The notes beneath the pieces are model-generated. The model was not told where the DNA came from, did not search any database, and was given only the letters and a program-made list of their open reading frames with translations. 64,000 nucleotides of DNA from Pseudomonas sp. 6D_7.1_Bac1 (GTDB lineage: Bacteria > Pseudomonadota > Gammaproteobacteria > Pseudomonadales > Pseudomonadaceae). A program made the position numbers and the translations under genes. The stretch is from the NCBI RefSeq assembly GCF_025465945.1, contig NZ_JANLNW010000072.1, positions 62,001 through 126,000 on the forward strand, given 5' to 3'. How positions within the stretch are numbered: position 1 is the stretch's first letter; the number at the start of each line of letters is the position of its first letter. This document shows, in pieces, positions 26,478-36,326 of this stretch.

Positions 26478-27637
26478 GCACTTTTAACAGTCGTGCGTTG
26501 CTGGAACGGTTGATCGGCTTCAACACCGTCAGCCGCGACTCCAACCTGGCGCTGATCGAATTTATCCGCGACTACCTCGCGGATTTCGGCGTGGCCAGCG
26601 AATTGTTCTTCAACGCGCAAAAGACCAAGGCCAACCTCTACGCCAGCATCGGACCCACGCACCTGCGTGGGATTGTGCTGTCCGGGCACACCGACGTGGT
26701 GCCGGTGGATGGTCAGGCGTGGACGGTCGAACCATTCGTGTTGAGTGAGCGCGAAGGACGCCTGTACGGACGCGGCACTGCCGACATGAAAGGTTATCTG
26801 GCCTGCGTGCTGGCGGCGGTGCCGGCATTGGTCGCGCAGCCGTTGCAGGTGCCGGTGCACCTGGCGTTTTCCTATGATGAAGAAGTCGGCTGCCTCGGCG
26901 TGCGCTCGTTGCTCGCCGAACTGCAACAGCGCGAACCCAAACCGCTGGCCTGCATCATCGGCGAGCCCACCGAGTTGCGTCCGGTGCTCGGCCACAAAGG
27001 CAAACTGGCGATGCGTTGTTGCGTGCAGGGCGCGGCCTGTCATTCGGCCTATGCGCCGCAAGGGGTCAACGCCATCGAATACGCGGCGTGGCTGATCGGC
27101 AAACTCGGACAAATCGGCGAAGGGCTGGCGCAGAACGAAGACCTCGACCTGCGCTTCGACCCGCCGTACTCGACCGTGCAAACCGGGGTCATTCGTGGCG
27201 GCACGGCGCTGAACATCGTGCCGGCGCAGTGTGAGTTCGACTTCGAAGTACGGGCCTTGCCGAGTTTCGATCCGCAGCGGGTTGCGGACGAGTTGCAAGC
27301 CTTCGCCGAACAGCAACTGCTACCGAAGATGCAGGCTGTGCAACCTGAGACCGCGATTCGATTTCAGCCGTTGAGTGGCTATCCGGGGTTGGCGACCAAC
27401 CCTGACGGCTTCGCCGCCGAACTCATCGCCCGCTTAAGCGGCTGCAATGAATTTGGCACCGTGGCCTTTGGCACAGAAGGCGGATTGTTCGATCAGGCCG
27501 GGATTCCCACCGTGGTCTGCGGGCCTGGAAGCATGGAGCAAGGGCACAAGCCGGATGAGTTTGTCAGCGTCGAACAGATGCTGGGGTGTGAGCGGATGTT
27601 GGAGCGGTTGACTCATTGGTTGCGGATGCCGCAGTAA
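26474..27637 (+). CDS. M20-family metallopeptidase/deacylase, ArgE-like
   Basis: A 387-residue M20A dizinc hydrolase annotated by similarity as acetylornithine deacetylase. Metal and catalytic residues are visible: His72 in LSGHTDVVP, bridging Asp104 in GTADMKG, and the Glu136/Glu137 pair in SYDEEVGC. The dimerisation insert contains GGTALNIVPAQCEFDFEVR. Because it is coupled to Rid and DUF1028 genes rather than arginine genes, I infer that it deacylates an intermediate of the local pathway and is not the biosynthetic ArgE. Confidence 0.85.
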   Translation: MSTFNSRALLERLIGFNTVSRDSNLALIEFIRDYLADFGVASELFFNAQKTKANLYASIGPTHLRGIVLSGHTDVVPVDGQAWTVEPFVLSEREGRLYGRGTADMKGYLACVLAAVPALVAQPLQVPVHLAFSYDEEVGCLGVRSLLAELQQREPKPLACIIGEPTELRPVLGHKGKLAMRCCVQGAACHSAYAPQGVNAIEYAAWLIGKLGQIGEGLAQNEDLDLRFDPPYSTVQTGVIRGGTALNIVPAQCEFDFEVRALPSFDPQRVADELQAFAEQQLLPKMQAVQPETAIRFQPLSGYPGLATNPDGFAAELIARLSGCNEFGTVAFGTEGGLFDQAGIPTVVCGPGSMEQGHKPDEFVSVEQMLGCERMLERLTHWLRMPQ

Positions 27638-27655
27638 TTGCGCGCTACGCAGATC

Positions 27656-27793
27656 CCCCGTAGCAGCTGGCGTAGCCTGCGTTCGAGCGCGAAGCGGTCG
27701 TAAATCCTCCACACGCGGTTTTCAGGTGAAATGGGGGGGCCAAGTTTGCGAGGACTTCGTCCTCGAACGCAGGCTACGCCAGCTGCTACGGGG
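27656..27793. repeat. Long inverted repeat with perfect 32-bp arms
   Basis: Arms at 27656-27687 and 27762-27793 are exact reverse complements (they begin CCCCGTAGCAGCTGGCG). The unit lies between the convergent M20 and lysR genes and supplies the lysR stop codon and last residues. Related single or paired arms occur at about 20085-20120, 34911-34950, 43458-43513 and 49311-49449, so this is a dispersed genomic palindrome family. Confidence 0.85.
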
Positions 27794-28715
27794 TTGGGGT
27801 TGATCTCTGGGCCTTGGCGGTGAGCTGCTCCCGACAATAATCCGCAAACAACTGCGCCGGTTTGGTCAGTTGCCCGCGTTTGAGCCACGCCGCCACTAAC
27901 CCGGAACCGGTGACCTCTTCGACAATGTCCACGCACACCACTTTCTGCCCGTCGTAGGTGCACTCCGAGTGTGGCCGGGTCACCAGGATCGAAAAGCCGA
28001 ATCCCTGGCCGACCATCCCGCGAACCATTTCGATCGACGGCGAGCTGAAGGCAATTCTTGGCGTTAACCCCAACTCTTCAAACAGGCTGACGAAATAGGT
28101 CCGGCTCGGCTGCACGTCGAGCAGAATCATGGGCTCCAGGCACAGGTCACGCAGGGACACCTGCGCTTGCTGGGCAAAACGGTGATCGGCCGGCAGCAGC
28201 GCGTAAGGCCGTTGCGCCGGCATCAGCGGTTCGGTTTCGATGGTGCCGTCCAGGTCGTGCTCGTACAGGATCGCCAGATCGAAAGCGCCCGACGTCAAAC
28301 CCTGCACCAGCTCTTGCTGCTCACCATCGCGGATGCGGATTTCCACCCCCGGATACAACGCCGAGAACCCGGCAAGCAATTGCGGCAGGTACAGCGGCGC
28401 GACCGTTTCAAAGCAGCCGATATCGATCTGCCCGGACACCACGTCGTTGTCGGCCAGGGCGTTCTGCTCGAACTCCTTGGCCATGCGCAACAGCTCCTGC
28501 GCTTTACGATAAAACCGCGCACCGCTGGGGGTGAGGGAAACACCCTGGGCGTGGTGACGGATCAGCAACTGCACACCAAAGCTGTCTTCCAGGCCCTTGA
28601 TCGCCGTGGAAATCGACGGCTGGGCGATGTACAGCTTGCGCGACGCTTCGGCGACGCTGCCGCATTCGACGGTAGTAATGAAGTACTTCAGTTGACGCAG
28701 ATTGTAGGCAGCCAC
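27786..28715 (-). CDS. LysR-type transcriptional regulator
   Basis: A 309-residue LysR regulator with an N-terminal winged HTH (LRQLKYFITTVECGSVAEASRKLYIAQPSIS, about 5-35) and a C-terminal effector-binding domain. I chose the GTG at 28715, which has a GAGG site; the longer open frame upstream lacks family similarity. It diverges from the aldehyde dehydrogenase gene, the usual LysR arrangement, and probably controls it and perhaps the neighbouring operons. The C-terminus runs into the repeat at 27762-27793. Confidence 0.92.
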   Translation of the reverse strand: MAAYNLRQLKYFITTVECGSVAEASRKLYIAQPSISTAIKGLEDSFGVQLLIRHHAQGVSLTPSGARFYRKAQELLRMAKEFEQNALADNDVVSGQIDIGCFETVAPLYLPQLLAGFSALYPGVEIRIRDGEQQELVQGLTSGAFDLAILYEHDLDGTIETEPLMPAQRPYALLPADHRFAQQAQVSLRDLCLEPMILLDVQPSRTYFVSLFEELGLTPRIAFSSPSIEMVRGMVGQGFGFSILVTRPHSECTYDGQKVVCVDIVEEVTGSGLVAAWLKRGQLTKPAQLFADYCREQLTAKAQRSTPTP

Positions 28716-28808
28716 AGCAAACCTCGGGGTGGATGGATTCGACGTCAGTCTCGACAGTTGAACCCAAGCAATGTGCGCACCGCCCTTATCCGCTTGGGCG
28801 ACGGTTTT

Positions 28809-28827
28809 GTTATGCCTGAACAATAAC
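28809..28827. promoter_or_regulatory. Candidate LysR operator (T-N11-A type)
   Basis: GTTAT and ATAAC arms with a 9-bp spacer lie in the 243-base region between lysR and the aldehyde dehydrogenase gene. The size and dyad fit LysR boxes in general; binding has not been shown. Confidence 0.4.
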
Positions 28828-28862
28828 CACATGGCGCGCACGTGGGGAGCTTGGTTGCCCAG

Positions 28863-28905
28863 TTTTTTCATCGCCTGCGAACACATATTTACTATTTTTC
28901 CCTGG
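28863..28905 (+). promoter_or_regulatory. Promoter-like block A, shared with block B at 32051
   Basis: The block has a T run, TTCATCGC, GCGA, then ACATATTTACT, a T-rich stretch and CCTGG, placed 54 bases before the aldehyde dehydrogenase start. An almost identical order of elements occurs at 32051-32092 upstream of the transporter operon, suggesting a shared promoter/operator. Confidence 0.5.
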
Positions 28906-28958
28906 CGCGGGCCTGAGCCACCATCCACTGCACGAGAAAGCCCAAGGAGCATCCGAAC

Positions 28959-30449
28959 GTGTTCGAGCTTGAATATTGGCAAGGCCAGGCCGCCGCAGTG
29001 CAGTTTCCCACGCAGGCATTGATCGATGGCAAACAGCGACCGGCGCAGTCCGGGCAGACCTTTGCCGCGATCAACCCGGCCACCGGCACTGTGTTGGCCG
29101 AGGTGGCCGCGTGTGGCAGTGAAGACGTCGATGCGGCGGTGATCAGCGCACGGCAGTCGTTTGAGTCGGGCGTGTGGTCGGCGCGCTCGCCCAGCGAGCG
29201 CAAACAAGTGCTGCTGCGTTTGGCCGAGCTGATCATGGCCAACCGCGAAGAACTGGCGCTGCTCGACTCGTTGAACATGGGCAAACCGGTGATGGACGCC
29301 TATAACATCGACGTGCCGGGCGCCGCCGGGGTGTTTCGCTGGTACGCCGAAAGCCTCGACAAACTCTATGACCAGGTCGCCCCGAGTGCGCAGAACGTGC
29401 TGGCGACCATCACCCGCGAAGCCCTTGGCGTGGTGGCCGCGGTGGTGCCGTGGAATTTTCCGTTGGACATGGCCGCGTGGAAACTCGCGCCTGCGTTGGC
29501 GGCCGGTAATTCGGTGATCCTCAAACCGGCCGAACAATCACCGTTTTCGGCGTTGCGTCTGGGTGAACTGGCGTTGGAAGCGGGTCTGCCGCAAGGCGTG
29601 CTGAACGTGCTGCCGGGCCTCGGTGAACAGGCCGGCAAGGCCTTGGGCTTGCACCCGGATATCGATTGTCTGGTGTTCACTGGTTCGACCGAAGTCGGCA
29701 AATATTTCATGCAGTATTCGGCGCAGTCGAACCTCAAACAGGTGTGGCTGGAGTGTGGTGGCAAGAGCGCCAATCTGGTGTTCGCCGATTGTCAGGACCT
29801 CGACCTAGCGGCGCAGAAAGCCGCGTTCGGGATCTTCTTCAATCAGGGTGAAGTCTGCTCCGCCAACTCGCGGTTGCTGGTGGAGCGCTCGATTCATGAC
29901 CCGTTTGTCGAGCGGCTCAAGGCTCAGGTCGAACGCTGGCAGCCGGGTGATCCGCTGGACCCGTCGAGCACCGCCGGGGCGATTGTCGACAGCCGTCAAA
30001 CAGCGCGGATCATGAAATTCATCCAACAGGCTGAACGCCAGGGTGCGAAGCGCGTGTGCGGCGGTCAGCAGTCGGTCTTCAACGGCTCGGACAACTTCAT
30101 TCAGCCGACGATTTTCACCGGCGTGACGGTGGACATGCCGCTGTTTCGCGACGAAGTATTCGGCCCGGTATTGGCAGTCACCGCGTTCGATGACGAAGCC
30201 TGCGCACTGCAATTGGCCAACGACAGCGTCTACGGTTTAGCGGCGTCACTGTGGACCGACGACCTCAATCGCGCCCACCGCGTGGCGCGGCAATTGCGTG
30301 CCGGTACAGTGTCGGTCAACAGCGTCGATGCGCTGGATGTGACGGTGCCTTTTGGCGGTGGCAAGCAATCCGGTTTTGGCCGTGACCTGTCGCTGCACTC
30401 GTTCGATAAATACACCCAGTTGAAGACCACCTGGTTTCAACTGCGCTGA
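28959..30449 (+). CDS. NAD(P)+-dependent aldehyde dehydrogenase (PuuC-like)
   Basis: A 496-residue aldehyde dehydrogenase with catalytic Cys300 in FNQGEVCSANSRL and general base Glu265 in LECGGKSANLVF. The overall pattern (GGGKQSGFGRDLSLHSFDKYTQLKT end) resembles gamma-glutamyl-aminobutyraldehyde and other aminoaldehyde dehydrogenases. Translation appears to start at a GTG with AAGGAG upstream. It is followed after 22 bases by an omega-aminotransferase gene, so the pair likely converts an amine to an aldehyde and then an acid. Confidence 0.92.
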   Translation: MFELEYWQGQAAAVQFPTQALIDGKQRPAQSGQTFAAINPATGTVLAEVAACGSEDVDAAVISARQSFESGVWSARSPSERKQVLLRLAELIMANREELALLDSLNMGKPVMDAYNIDVPGAAGVFRWYAESLDKLYDQVAPSAQNVLATITREALGVVAAVVPWNFPLDMAAWKLAPALAAGNSVILKPAEQSPFSALRLGELALEAGLPQGVLNVLPGLGEQAGKALGLHPDIDCLVFTGSTEVGKYFMQYSAQSNLKQVWLECGGKSANLVFADCQDLDLAAQKAAFGIFFNQGEVCSANSRLLVERSIHDPFVERLKAQVERWQPGDPLDPSSTAGAIVDSRQTARIMKFIQQAERQGAKRVCGGQQSVFNGSDNFIQPTIFTGVTVDMPLFRDEVFGPVLAVTAFDDEACALQLANDSVYGLAASLWTDDLNRAHRVARQLRAGTVSVNSVDALDVTVPFGGGKQSGFGRDLSLHSFDKYTQLKTTWFQLR

Positions 30450-30471
30450 CAATAAAAACGGAGAACTGGCG

Positions 30472-31842
30472 ATGACCACCCCACGTGAAACCCGCGACTA
30501 CCAGGCCGCCGATGCTGCGCACCACATCCACGCGTTCGTCGATCAGAAAGCCCTCAACGACGAAGGGCCACGGGTGATGGTCCGTGGCGATCGCCTGCAT
30601 TTGTGGGACAACGACGGTCGGCGTTATCTGGACGGCATGTCCGGGCTGTGGTGCACCAACCTCGGTTACGGGCGCAAGGATCTGGCCGCCGCCGCGAGCC
30701 AGCAATTGGAGCAACTGCCGTACTACAACATGTTTTTCCACACCACCCACCCGCAGGTGATCGAGCTCTCCGAGCTGTTGTTCAGCCTGCTGCCGGGGCA
30801 TTACAGCCACGCGATCTACACCAACTCCGGCTCCGAGGCCAACGAGGTGTTGATCCGCGCGGTGCGGCGTTACTGGACCATCCTCGGCAAGCCCGAGAAG
30901 AAAGTCATGATCGGCCGCTGGAACGGTTACCACGGTTCGACCCTGGCCGCGACGGCGCTGGGTGGGATGAAGTTCATGCACGAGATGGGCGGGATGATTC
31001 CGGACATCGCGCACATCGACGAACCGTACTTTTTCGCTCACGAAGGCAACCTCACGCCAGCCGAATTTGGCCTGCGGGCGGCGCGGCAACTGGAAGAGAA
31101 GATTCTTGAACTGGGCGCCGACAAGGTCGCCGGATTCATCGCCGAACCGTTCCAGGGCGCAGGCGGGATGATCTTTCCGCCAGAGAGTTACTGGCCGGAA
31201 ATTCAGCGGATCTGCCGCAAGTACGACGTGCTGCTGTGCGCCGACGAAGTGATCGGCGGCTTCGGTCGCACCGGTGAATGGTTCGCCCATGAGCACTTCG
31301 GTTTCGAGCCCGACACCTTGTCCATCGCCAAGGGCCTGACCTCCGGTTACATCCCCATGGGCGGGCTGATTTTGTCGAAAAAAATGGCTCAGGTATTGGT
31401 GGAGCAGGGCGGGGTGTTCGCCCACGGCCTGACCTATTCCGGGCACCCGGTGGCGGCGGCGGTGGCCATCGCCAACCTCAAAGCCTTGCGCGACGAAGGC
31501 GTGGTCACACGGGTGAAGGACGACATCGGGCCGTACCTGCAGAAGTGCCTGCGCGAGGTGTTCGGCAACCATCCGTTGGTGGGCGATATCCAGGGCGTGG
31601 GCATGGTCGCGGCCTTGCAGTTGGCCGAGGACAAAACCAGCCGCAAACGCTTCGCCAACGAGAACGACATCGCCTGGCGCTGCCGCACGATTGGTTTCGA
31701 AGAAGGGGTGATCATTCGCTCGACACTGGGCCGGATGATCATGGCCCCGGCGTTGATTGCCACGCGTGAAGAAGTGGATGAACTGATCGCTAAAACCTTG
31801 CGTGCGGTGGATCGTACGGCGCAGGAATACGACCGGCTCTAA
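30472..31842 (+). CDS. Class III PLP-dependent aminotransferase (omega-transaminase type)
   Basis: A 456-residue class III aminotransferase. The PLP lysine is Lys287 in LSIAKGLTSGYIPMGG, with ADEVIGGFGRTGEWFA and the YTNSGSEANEVLIR phosphate-binding loop also intact. The family includes pyruvate-dependent polyamine, beta-alanine and taurine transaminases. Together with the upstream dehydrogenase and the downstream SsuABC/TauABC-like transporter, it suggests uptake and deamination of an amino compound. The exact donor is not predictable from sequence. Confidence 0.92.
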   Translation: MTTPRETRDYQAADAAHHIHAFVDQKALNDEGPRVMVRGDRLHLWDNDGRRYLDGMSGLWCTNLGYGRKDLAAAASQQLEQLPYYNMFFHTTHPQVIELSELLFSLLPGHYSHAIYTNSGSEANEVLIRAVRRYWTILGKPEKKVMIGRWNGYHGSTLAATALGGMKFMHEMGGMIPDIAHIDEPYFFAHEGNLTPAEFGLRAARQLEEKILELGADKVAGFIAEPFQGAGGMIFPPESYWPEIQRICRKYDVLLCADEVIGGFGRTGEWFAHEHFGFEPDTLSIAKGLTSGYIPMGGLILSKKMAQVLVEQGGVFAHGLTYSGHPVAAAVAIANLKALRDEGVVTRVKDDIGPYLQKCLREVFGNHPLVGDIQGVGMVAALQLAEDKTSRKRFANENDIAWRCRTIGFEEGVIIRSTLGRMIMAPALIATREEVDELIAKTLRAVDRTAQEYDRL

Positions 31843-31867
31843 TATCGCTGGAAGGTCCTGCGGACCT

Positions 31868-31963
31868 TATCGCGAGCAGGCTCGCTCCCACATTGGAACT
31901 GTGTCGACTTCGGTAATGGGGTCGATATAGAACCCCTGTGGGAGCGAGCCTGCTCGCGATTGC
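31868..31963. repeat. REPIN (GTGGGAGCGAGCC family)
   Basis: The inverted pair ATCGCGAGCAGGCTCGCTCCCACA and its complement lie about 45 bases apart in the 400-base gap between the aminotransferase gene and the transporter operon. The remaining 31964-32242 holds promoter-like block B and the start of the transporter leader; I see no gene in it. Confidence 0.9.
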
Positions 31964-32050
31964 TTTCGTCCATTCAACCCCTTTTTCCCCTCTTGCACCC
32001 ACCCCGGGCACCCCCGCCCACGGCGCCCTTTCGCAGTGCGCGCTACCGAG

Positions 32051-32092
32051 GTTTTTCTTCATTCGCGGCGACATATTTCCTCATTTTCCTGG
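32051..32092 (+). promoter_or_regulatory. Promoter-like block B, similar to block A at 28863
   Basis: GTTTTTC, TTCATTCGC, GCG, ACATATTTCCT, a T-rich run and CCTGG occur in the same order and spacing as in block A. It sits about 150 bases before the substrate-binding protein gene. Confidence 0.5.
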
Positions 32093-32242
32093 GGCCGTCC
32101 TTGGGCCAACATCAACCTCGCCAGTCAGCCGAACGCTGACCACCCCAAGGTCCAATCAGAGACCGCACGCAACACCTGTTCGAGGCCGCTGGCCGTACTG
32201 CCCCGCAAGACAAAACTAAATCAACAGCTGTGGGAGTGCTCC

Positions 32243-33229
32243 ATGATCAAGTCCTTGCTAACCCGTCTTTCTCGTCCACTGGCGATCACCGCCATCGCTG
32301 CCGGGGTCGCCACCAGCGCCCAGGCCGGCACCCTGTCCATCGGCCACACCACCTGGGTCGGCTACGGCACCCTCTACCTCGCCCAGGACATGGGCTACTT
32401 CAAGGAGAACGGCCTGACCGTCGAACTGCCGGTGGTAGAAGAAGCCTCGATGTACATGGCCGCTCAGGCCTCGGGTCAGTTGTCCGGCTCGGCCTCGACC
32501 ATCGATGAAGTGCTCAAGTATCGCCCGCAGTTCTGTTTCAAAGCGGTCGCCGCCTTGGATGACAGCCATGGTGGCGACGGTGTGTTGGTGGGCAAGGACG
32601 TCAAGAGTCTGCAAGAACTCAAAGGCAAGGCCGTGGCAGTGAACGAAGGCTCGACCTCGCAGTTCTGGCTCTCGTACCTGCTGAAAAAGAACGGCATGAA
32701 AATGAGCGACATCACCGTGCAGAACATGACCGCCGACGATGCCGCCACCGCGTTCATCGCCGGTCGTGTACCGGCCGCCGTGACCTGGGAACCCCACCTG
32801 TCGATGGTCCGTGACAAGAAGCAAGGCAAAGTGCTGATCGACAGCAGCACCACCCCCGGCGTGATCGTCGACGTGGTGGCGCTCAACTGCAGCGTCATCG
32901 AGAAACAACCGGAAGACGTCAAAGCCCTGGTCGCCGGTTTGTACAAAGCGGTGAAGTACACCCAGGACCATCCGGACGAGGCTTACGCAATCATGGCCAA
33001 AGGCGTCGGCGGTTACCTCGCCGATCCGAAGGAACTGGCCGCTGCCGCCAAAGGCGTGCGCTTCTACGATCAGGCCATGAGCGAAAAACTCCTCGGCTCG
33101 CCGGGCAAGCCGGGTGACAGCGCGGCGCTGATCAAACTGGCCAACGAAACCGCCAGCGAACTGCAAGGCAAACCCTACAACGTCAGCCATGACGAACTGG
33201 TCGACAACCGTTTTGTCAGCCCGCTCTAG
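32243..33229 (+). CDS. ABC transporter substrate-binding protein (SsuA/TauA/NMT1-like)
   Basis: A 328-residue periplasmic binding protein with a signal peptide (cut after SAQA, about residue 28) and an NMT1/THI5-like domain beginning GTLSIGHTTWVGYGTLYLAQDMGYFKENGL. The family binds sulfonates, nitrate, taurine and pyrimidine precursors. The ATG at 32243 is preceded by GGGAG; the longer open frame upstream is not used. It heads a three-gene transporter operon placed after amine-catabolic genes. Confidence 0.93.
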   Translation: MIKSLLTRLSRPLAITAIAAGVATSAQAGTLSIGHTTWVGYGTLYLAQDMGYFKENGLTVELPVVEEASMYMAAQASGQLSGSASTIDEVLKYRPQFCFKAVAALDDSHGGDGVLVGKDVKSLQELKGKAVAVNEGSTSQFWLSYLLKKNGMKMSDITVQNMTADDAATAFIAGRVPAAVTWEPHLSMVRDKKQGKVLIDSSTTPGVIVDVVALNCSVIEKQPEDVKALVAGLYKAVKYTQDHPDEAYAIMAKGVGGYLADPKELAAAAKGVRFYDQAMSEKLLGSPGKPGDSAALIKLANETASELQGKPYNVSHDELVDNRFVSPL

Positions 33230-33238
33230 GAGGTTGCC

Positions 33239-34029
33239 ATGTTCAAGCGAAATTCATGGTTGAGCCGCTGCATCACACCCAAGACCGGCTTGCCGGTCAA
33301 GGTGATCTGGAGCGCCAGCGGCCTGGCCTGGGTGCTGCTGGTCGGCCTTTGGGCCGGGCTGTCTTACGGTGGCGTGGTGCCGGGCATGTTCCTGCCGACA
33401 CCCGGCGCGGTGCTCGATGCCGCGCTGCGCCTGGCGCGCGACGGCACACTCGGGGTCCACGTTTGGGCGAGCCTGGAAGTGGTGATGGTCGGCTTCATCG
33501 TCTCGTCGCTGGTGGCGGTGCCGTTGGGGCTGCTGATGGGCAGCTTCCGCATCGTTCAGGCGTTCCTCGAACCGATGGTCAACTTCATCCGCTACCTGCC
33601 GGTGACGTCCTTTGTGCCGCTGTTCATCCTGTGGATCGGCATCGGTCTGGAGCAACGGGTGTCGGTGATCATCTTCGGGGTGTTCTTCCAGCAACTGGTG
33701 ATGATCGCTGATGTCTCCAAAGGCATCTCCAAGGACCTGATCAACGCCTCCTACACCCTCGGCTCGAACCGCCGCGACGCGGTGCTGCACGTGATCGCCC
33801 CGGCGTCGTTGCCGGGTGTGCTCGACACCTTGCGCGTCACCATGGGCTGGGCCTGGACGTACCTGGTGGTCGCCGAACTGGTGGCGGCTTCCAGTGGCCT
33901 CGGCTACCTGAGCCTCAAAGCCATGCGCGGCTTTCAGGTGGATGTGATCTTTCTGGCGATCGCGATCATCGGCCTGCTGGGCCTGATCACCGATCAACTG
34001 TTCCGCTTCCTTCGACTGAGGATCGCCGC

Positions 34030-34042
<13 letters not shown>
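33239..34042 (+). CDS. ABC transporter permease (SsuC/TauC-like)
   Basis: A 267-residue permease of the BPD_transp_1 family with about six transmembrane segments and the cytoplasmic coupling loop around ASYTLGSNRRDAVLHVIAPASLPGVL, which contacts the ATPase. An AGGAGG-type site precedes the ATG nine bases after the binding-protein stop. Its 3' end overlaps the ATPase gene by 13 bases. Confidence 0.94.
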
Positions 34043-34866
<824 letters not shown>

Positions 34867-34910
34867 TCGGCTGCCCGCCGTGGCGAAGGGGGGATTCGGG
34901 GCAACACATG

Positions 34911-34950
34911 CCCCGTAGCAGCTGCCGAGCCCGCGAGGCTGCGTTCGAGG
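34911..34950. repeat. Single arm of the GTAGCAGCTG palindrome family
   Basis: CCCCGTAGCAGCTGCCGAGC... GCGAGGCTGCGTTCGAGG matches one arm of the dispersed inverted-repeat family. A degenerate TCCTCGCAAATCC tail lies at about 34970-34983, but no full right arm is present. Confidence 0.6.
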
Positions 34951-35006
34951 CGGGCCGCGTTCGGACACAGTCCTCGCAAATCCTAAGCACAGAGATTAAC
35001 GGGGGC

Positions 35007-36326
35007 TCAGGCGTCCGTTGCCTCCGGCAGTTGCTGCGGTTCCTGAACCGAAAAGTTCAGGGTGACCGTGAAGTGGTTCTTTTCGGGTTCGACCACGATG
35101 TGCCAGCCCAGTTTTGCGCAGAGCTGGCGCATCAGTTCGAGCCCGAGGCCGTAGCCGAAATCGGCCGATTCTTCGCTCTGGTTGGTGTCGCGTACGCGAT
35201 TGACGATGCGCAGTTGCAGCTGTTCAAAGGTGATTTCGACGCTGCCCTCGTCGGCGTATTGCAAGGCATTGCGCAGGAAGTTACCGACGACAATGCGGCA
35301 CGCGGTCAGGGGCAACCGGCAAGGCTCGTCGATGATGTGCAGGATCAATTCGATGTCGCGTTTGCCGATCAGGTAGCGGTGCTCTTCTATCAGCTCATTG
35401 AGCAGCTGGCGCATGTCCAGCGCTTCTTCCGGCAGCGCTTCCGGGCTCTCGCGGCTCATCCATAACAAGGTTTCGGCAATCCGCTGCATGTTCAGCACCG
35501 AGCGCTCGATCCGCTGCAAGGGCGGGGGCAGTTCGCCACCGGACTGCACGGCGAGCAGTTCGACATTGGCCTTGAGCACCGCCAGCGGTGTGCGAAGTTC
35601 ATGGCTGGTGTAGCGCAGCAGACGCTCTTCACGCAGGCTGGCGGCCTTGACCTGTTGCACGCTGTGGGCCAGTGAATCGGCCAGCACGTTGAACTCGCGG
35701 AAGATGAAATGCGGCCGGCCATCGGCGGGCGCACTGGCACTTTCGAGGGTGGTCGACCATTGCGTCAGCCGACCCAGCGGCCGCACCACCCACCACACCA
35801 GCAGGGCGATGATGATCAGCGCGGGAATGAACACCGCCAGACCGATCAGGCTGACCATCGACAACTCGTGTTCCAGGTAGGCATCGGACAACGGCGTCTC
35901 GACCTCGCCGCCTTCTTCATGGTCGTGATTGGTGTCGTACATATACAGCGTTTTACCGTCGTACAACGGGTGGATCAGGATGGCCGTGCCGTCATCATCG
36001 TCGTCGGAGTCCATATCGCCGAAGAACTGCACGGCGCCGAACACCATGCTCGGCGTGGTGTCGAGCAGGTCGCGGATTTTTTTTGGCAGCGCCTCTTTGC
36101 CGATTGCGCTGTTGACGAAGTAGTTATCGGGCGGCGGTGTCGTCGGGTCCTGCTTGTAGTGTCGGGCAAAGTATTGCGCTTCCTCTTCCATCATCGCGCT
36201 GGCGGTAAACAGGAAACCGCGCATGGTGTACACCGGCAGCAGCTGGTTGTAGATGATCAGCACCACAGCAATGACCAACAGCAAGCTGCCGCTGATCACC
36301 CACTTCAGGCTCAGTCCTTTGCGCAT
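35007..36326 (-). CDS. Two-component sensor histidine kinase with acidic periplasmic patch
   Basis: A 439-residue inner-membrane kinase: TM1 about 8-27, periplasmic domain about 28-157, TM2 about 158-180, then a HAMP-like linker, a HisKA domain (phospho-acceptor His242 in YTSHELRTPL) and a HATPase domain (N-box near FLRNALQYAD, G-box GYGLGLELMRQL). The sensor domain carries a run of Asp at about 104-112 and a second His/Asp/Glu-rich stretch at 131-141, recalling the PhoQ acidic patch that senses divalent cations and peptides. It overlaps the response regulator gene by 16 bases. Confidence 0.9.
   Translation of the reverse strand: MRKGLSLKWVISGSLLLVIAVVLIIYNQLLPVYTMRGFLFTASAMMEEEAQYFARHYKQDPTTPPPDNYFVNSAIGKEALPKKIRDLLDTTPSMVFGAVQFFGDMDSDDDDDGTAILIHPLYDGKTLYMYDTNHDHEEGGEVETPLSDAYLEHELSMVSLIGLAVFIPALIIIALLVWWVVRPLGRLTQWSTTLESASAPADGRPHFIFREFNVLADSLAHSVQQVKAASLREERLLRYTSHELRTPLAVLKANVELLAVQSGGELPPPLQRIERSVLNMQRIAETLLWMSRESPEALPEEALDMRQLLNELIEEHRYLIGKRDIELILHIIDEPCRLPLTACRIVVGNFLRNALQYADEGSVEITFEQLQLRIVNRVRDTNQSEESADFGYGLGLELMRQLCAKLGWHIVVEPEKNHFTVTLNFSVQEPQQLPEATDA

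Noticed and set aside
26474..27637. M20 gene as the biosynthetic acetylornithine deacetylase argE
   Set aside because: It overlaps the DUF1028 gene and belongs to a catabolic cluster; no arginine genes are adjacent. The similarity is to the M20 family in general.
27786..29537. A 583-residue reading of the LysR gene
   Set aside because: Only the C-terminal 309 residues are LysR-like; the upstream part is antisense to the aldehyde dehydrogenase gene. The GTG at 28715 with a ribosome site is the natural start.
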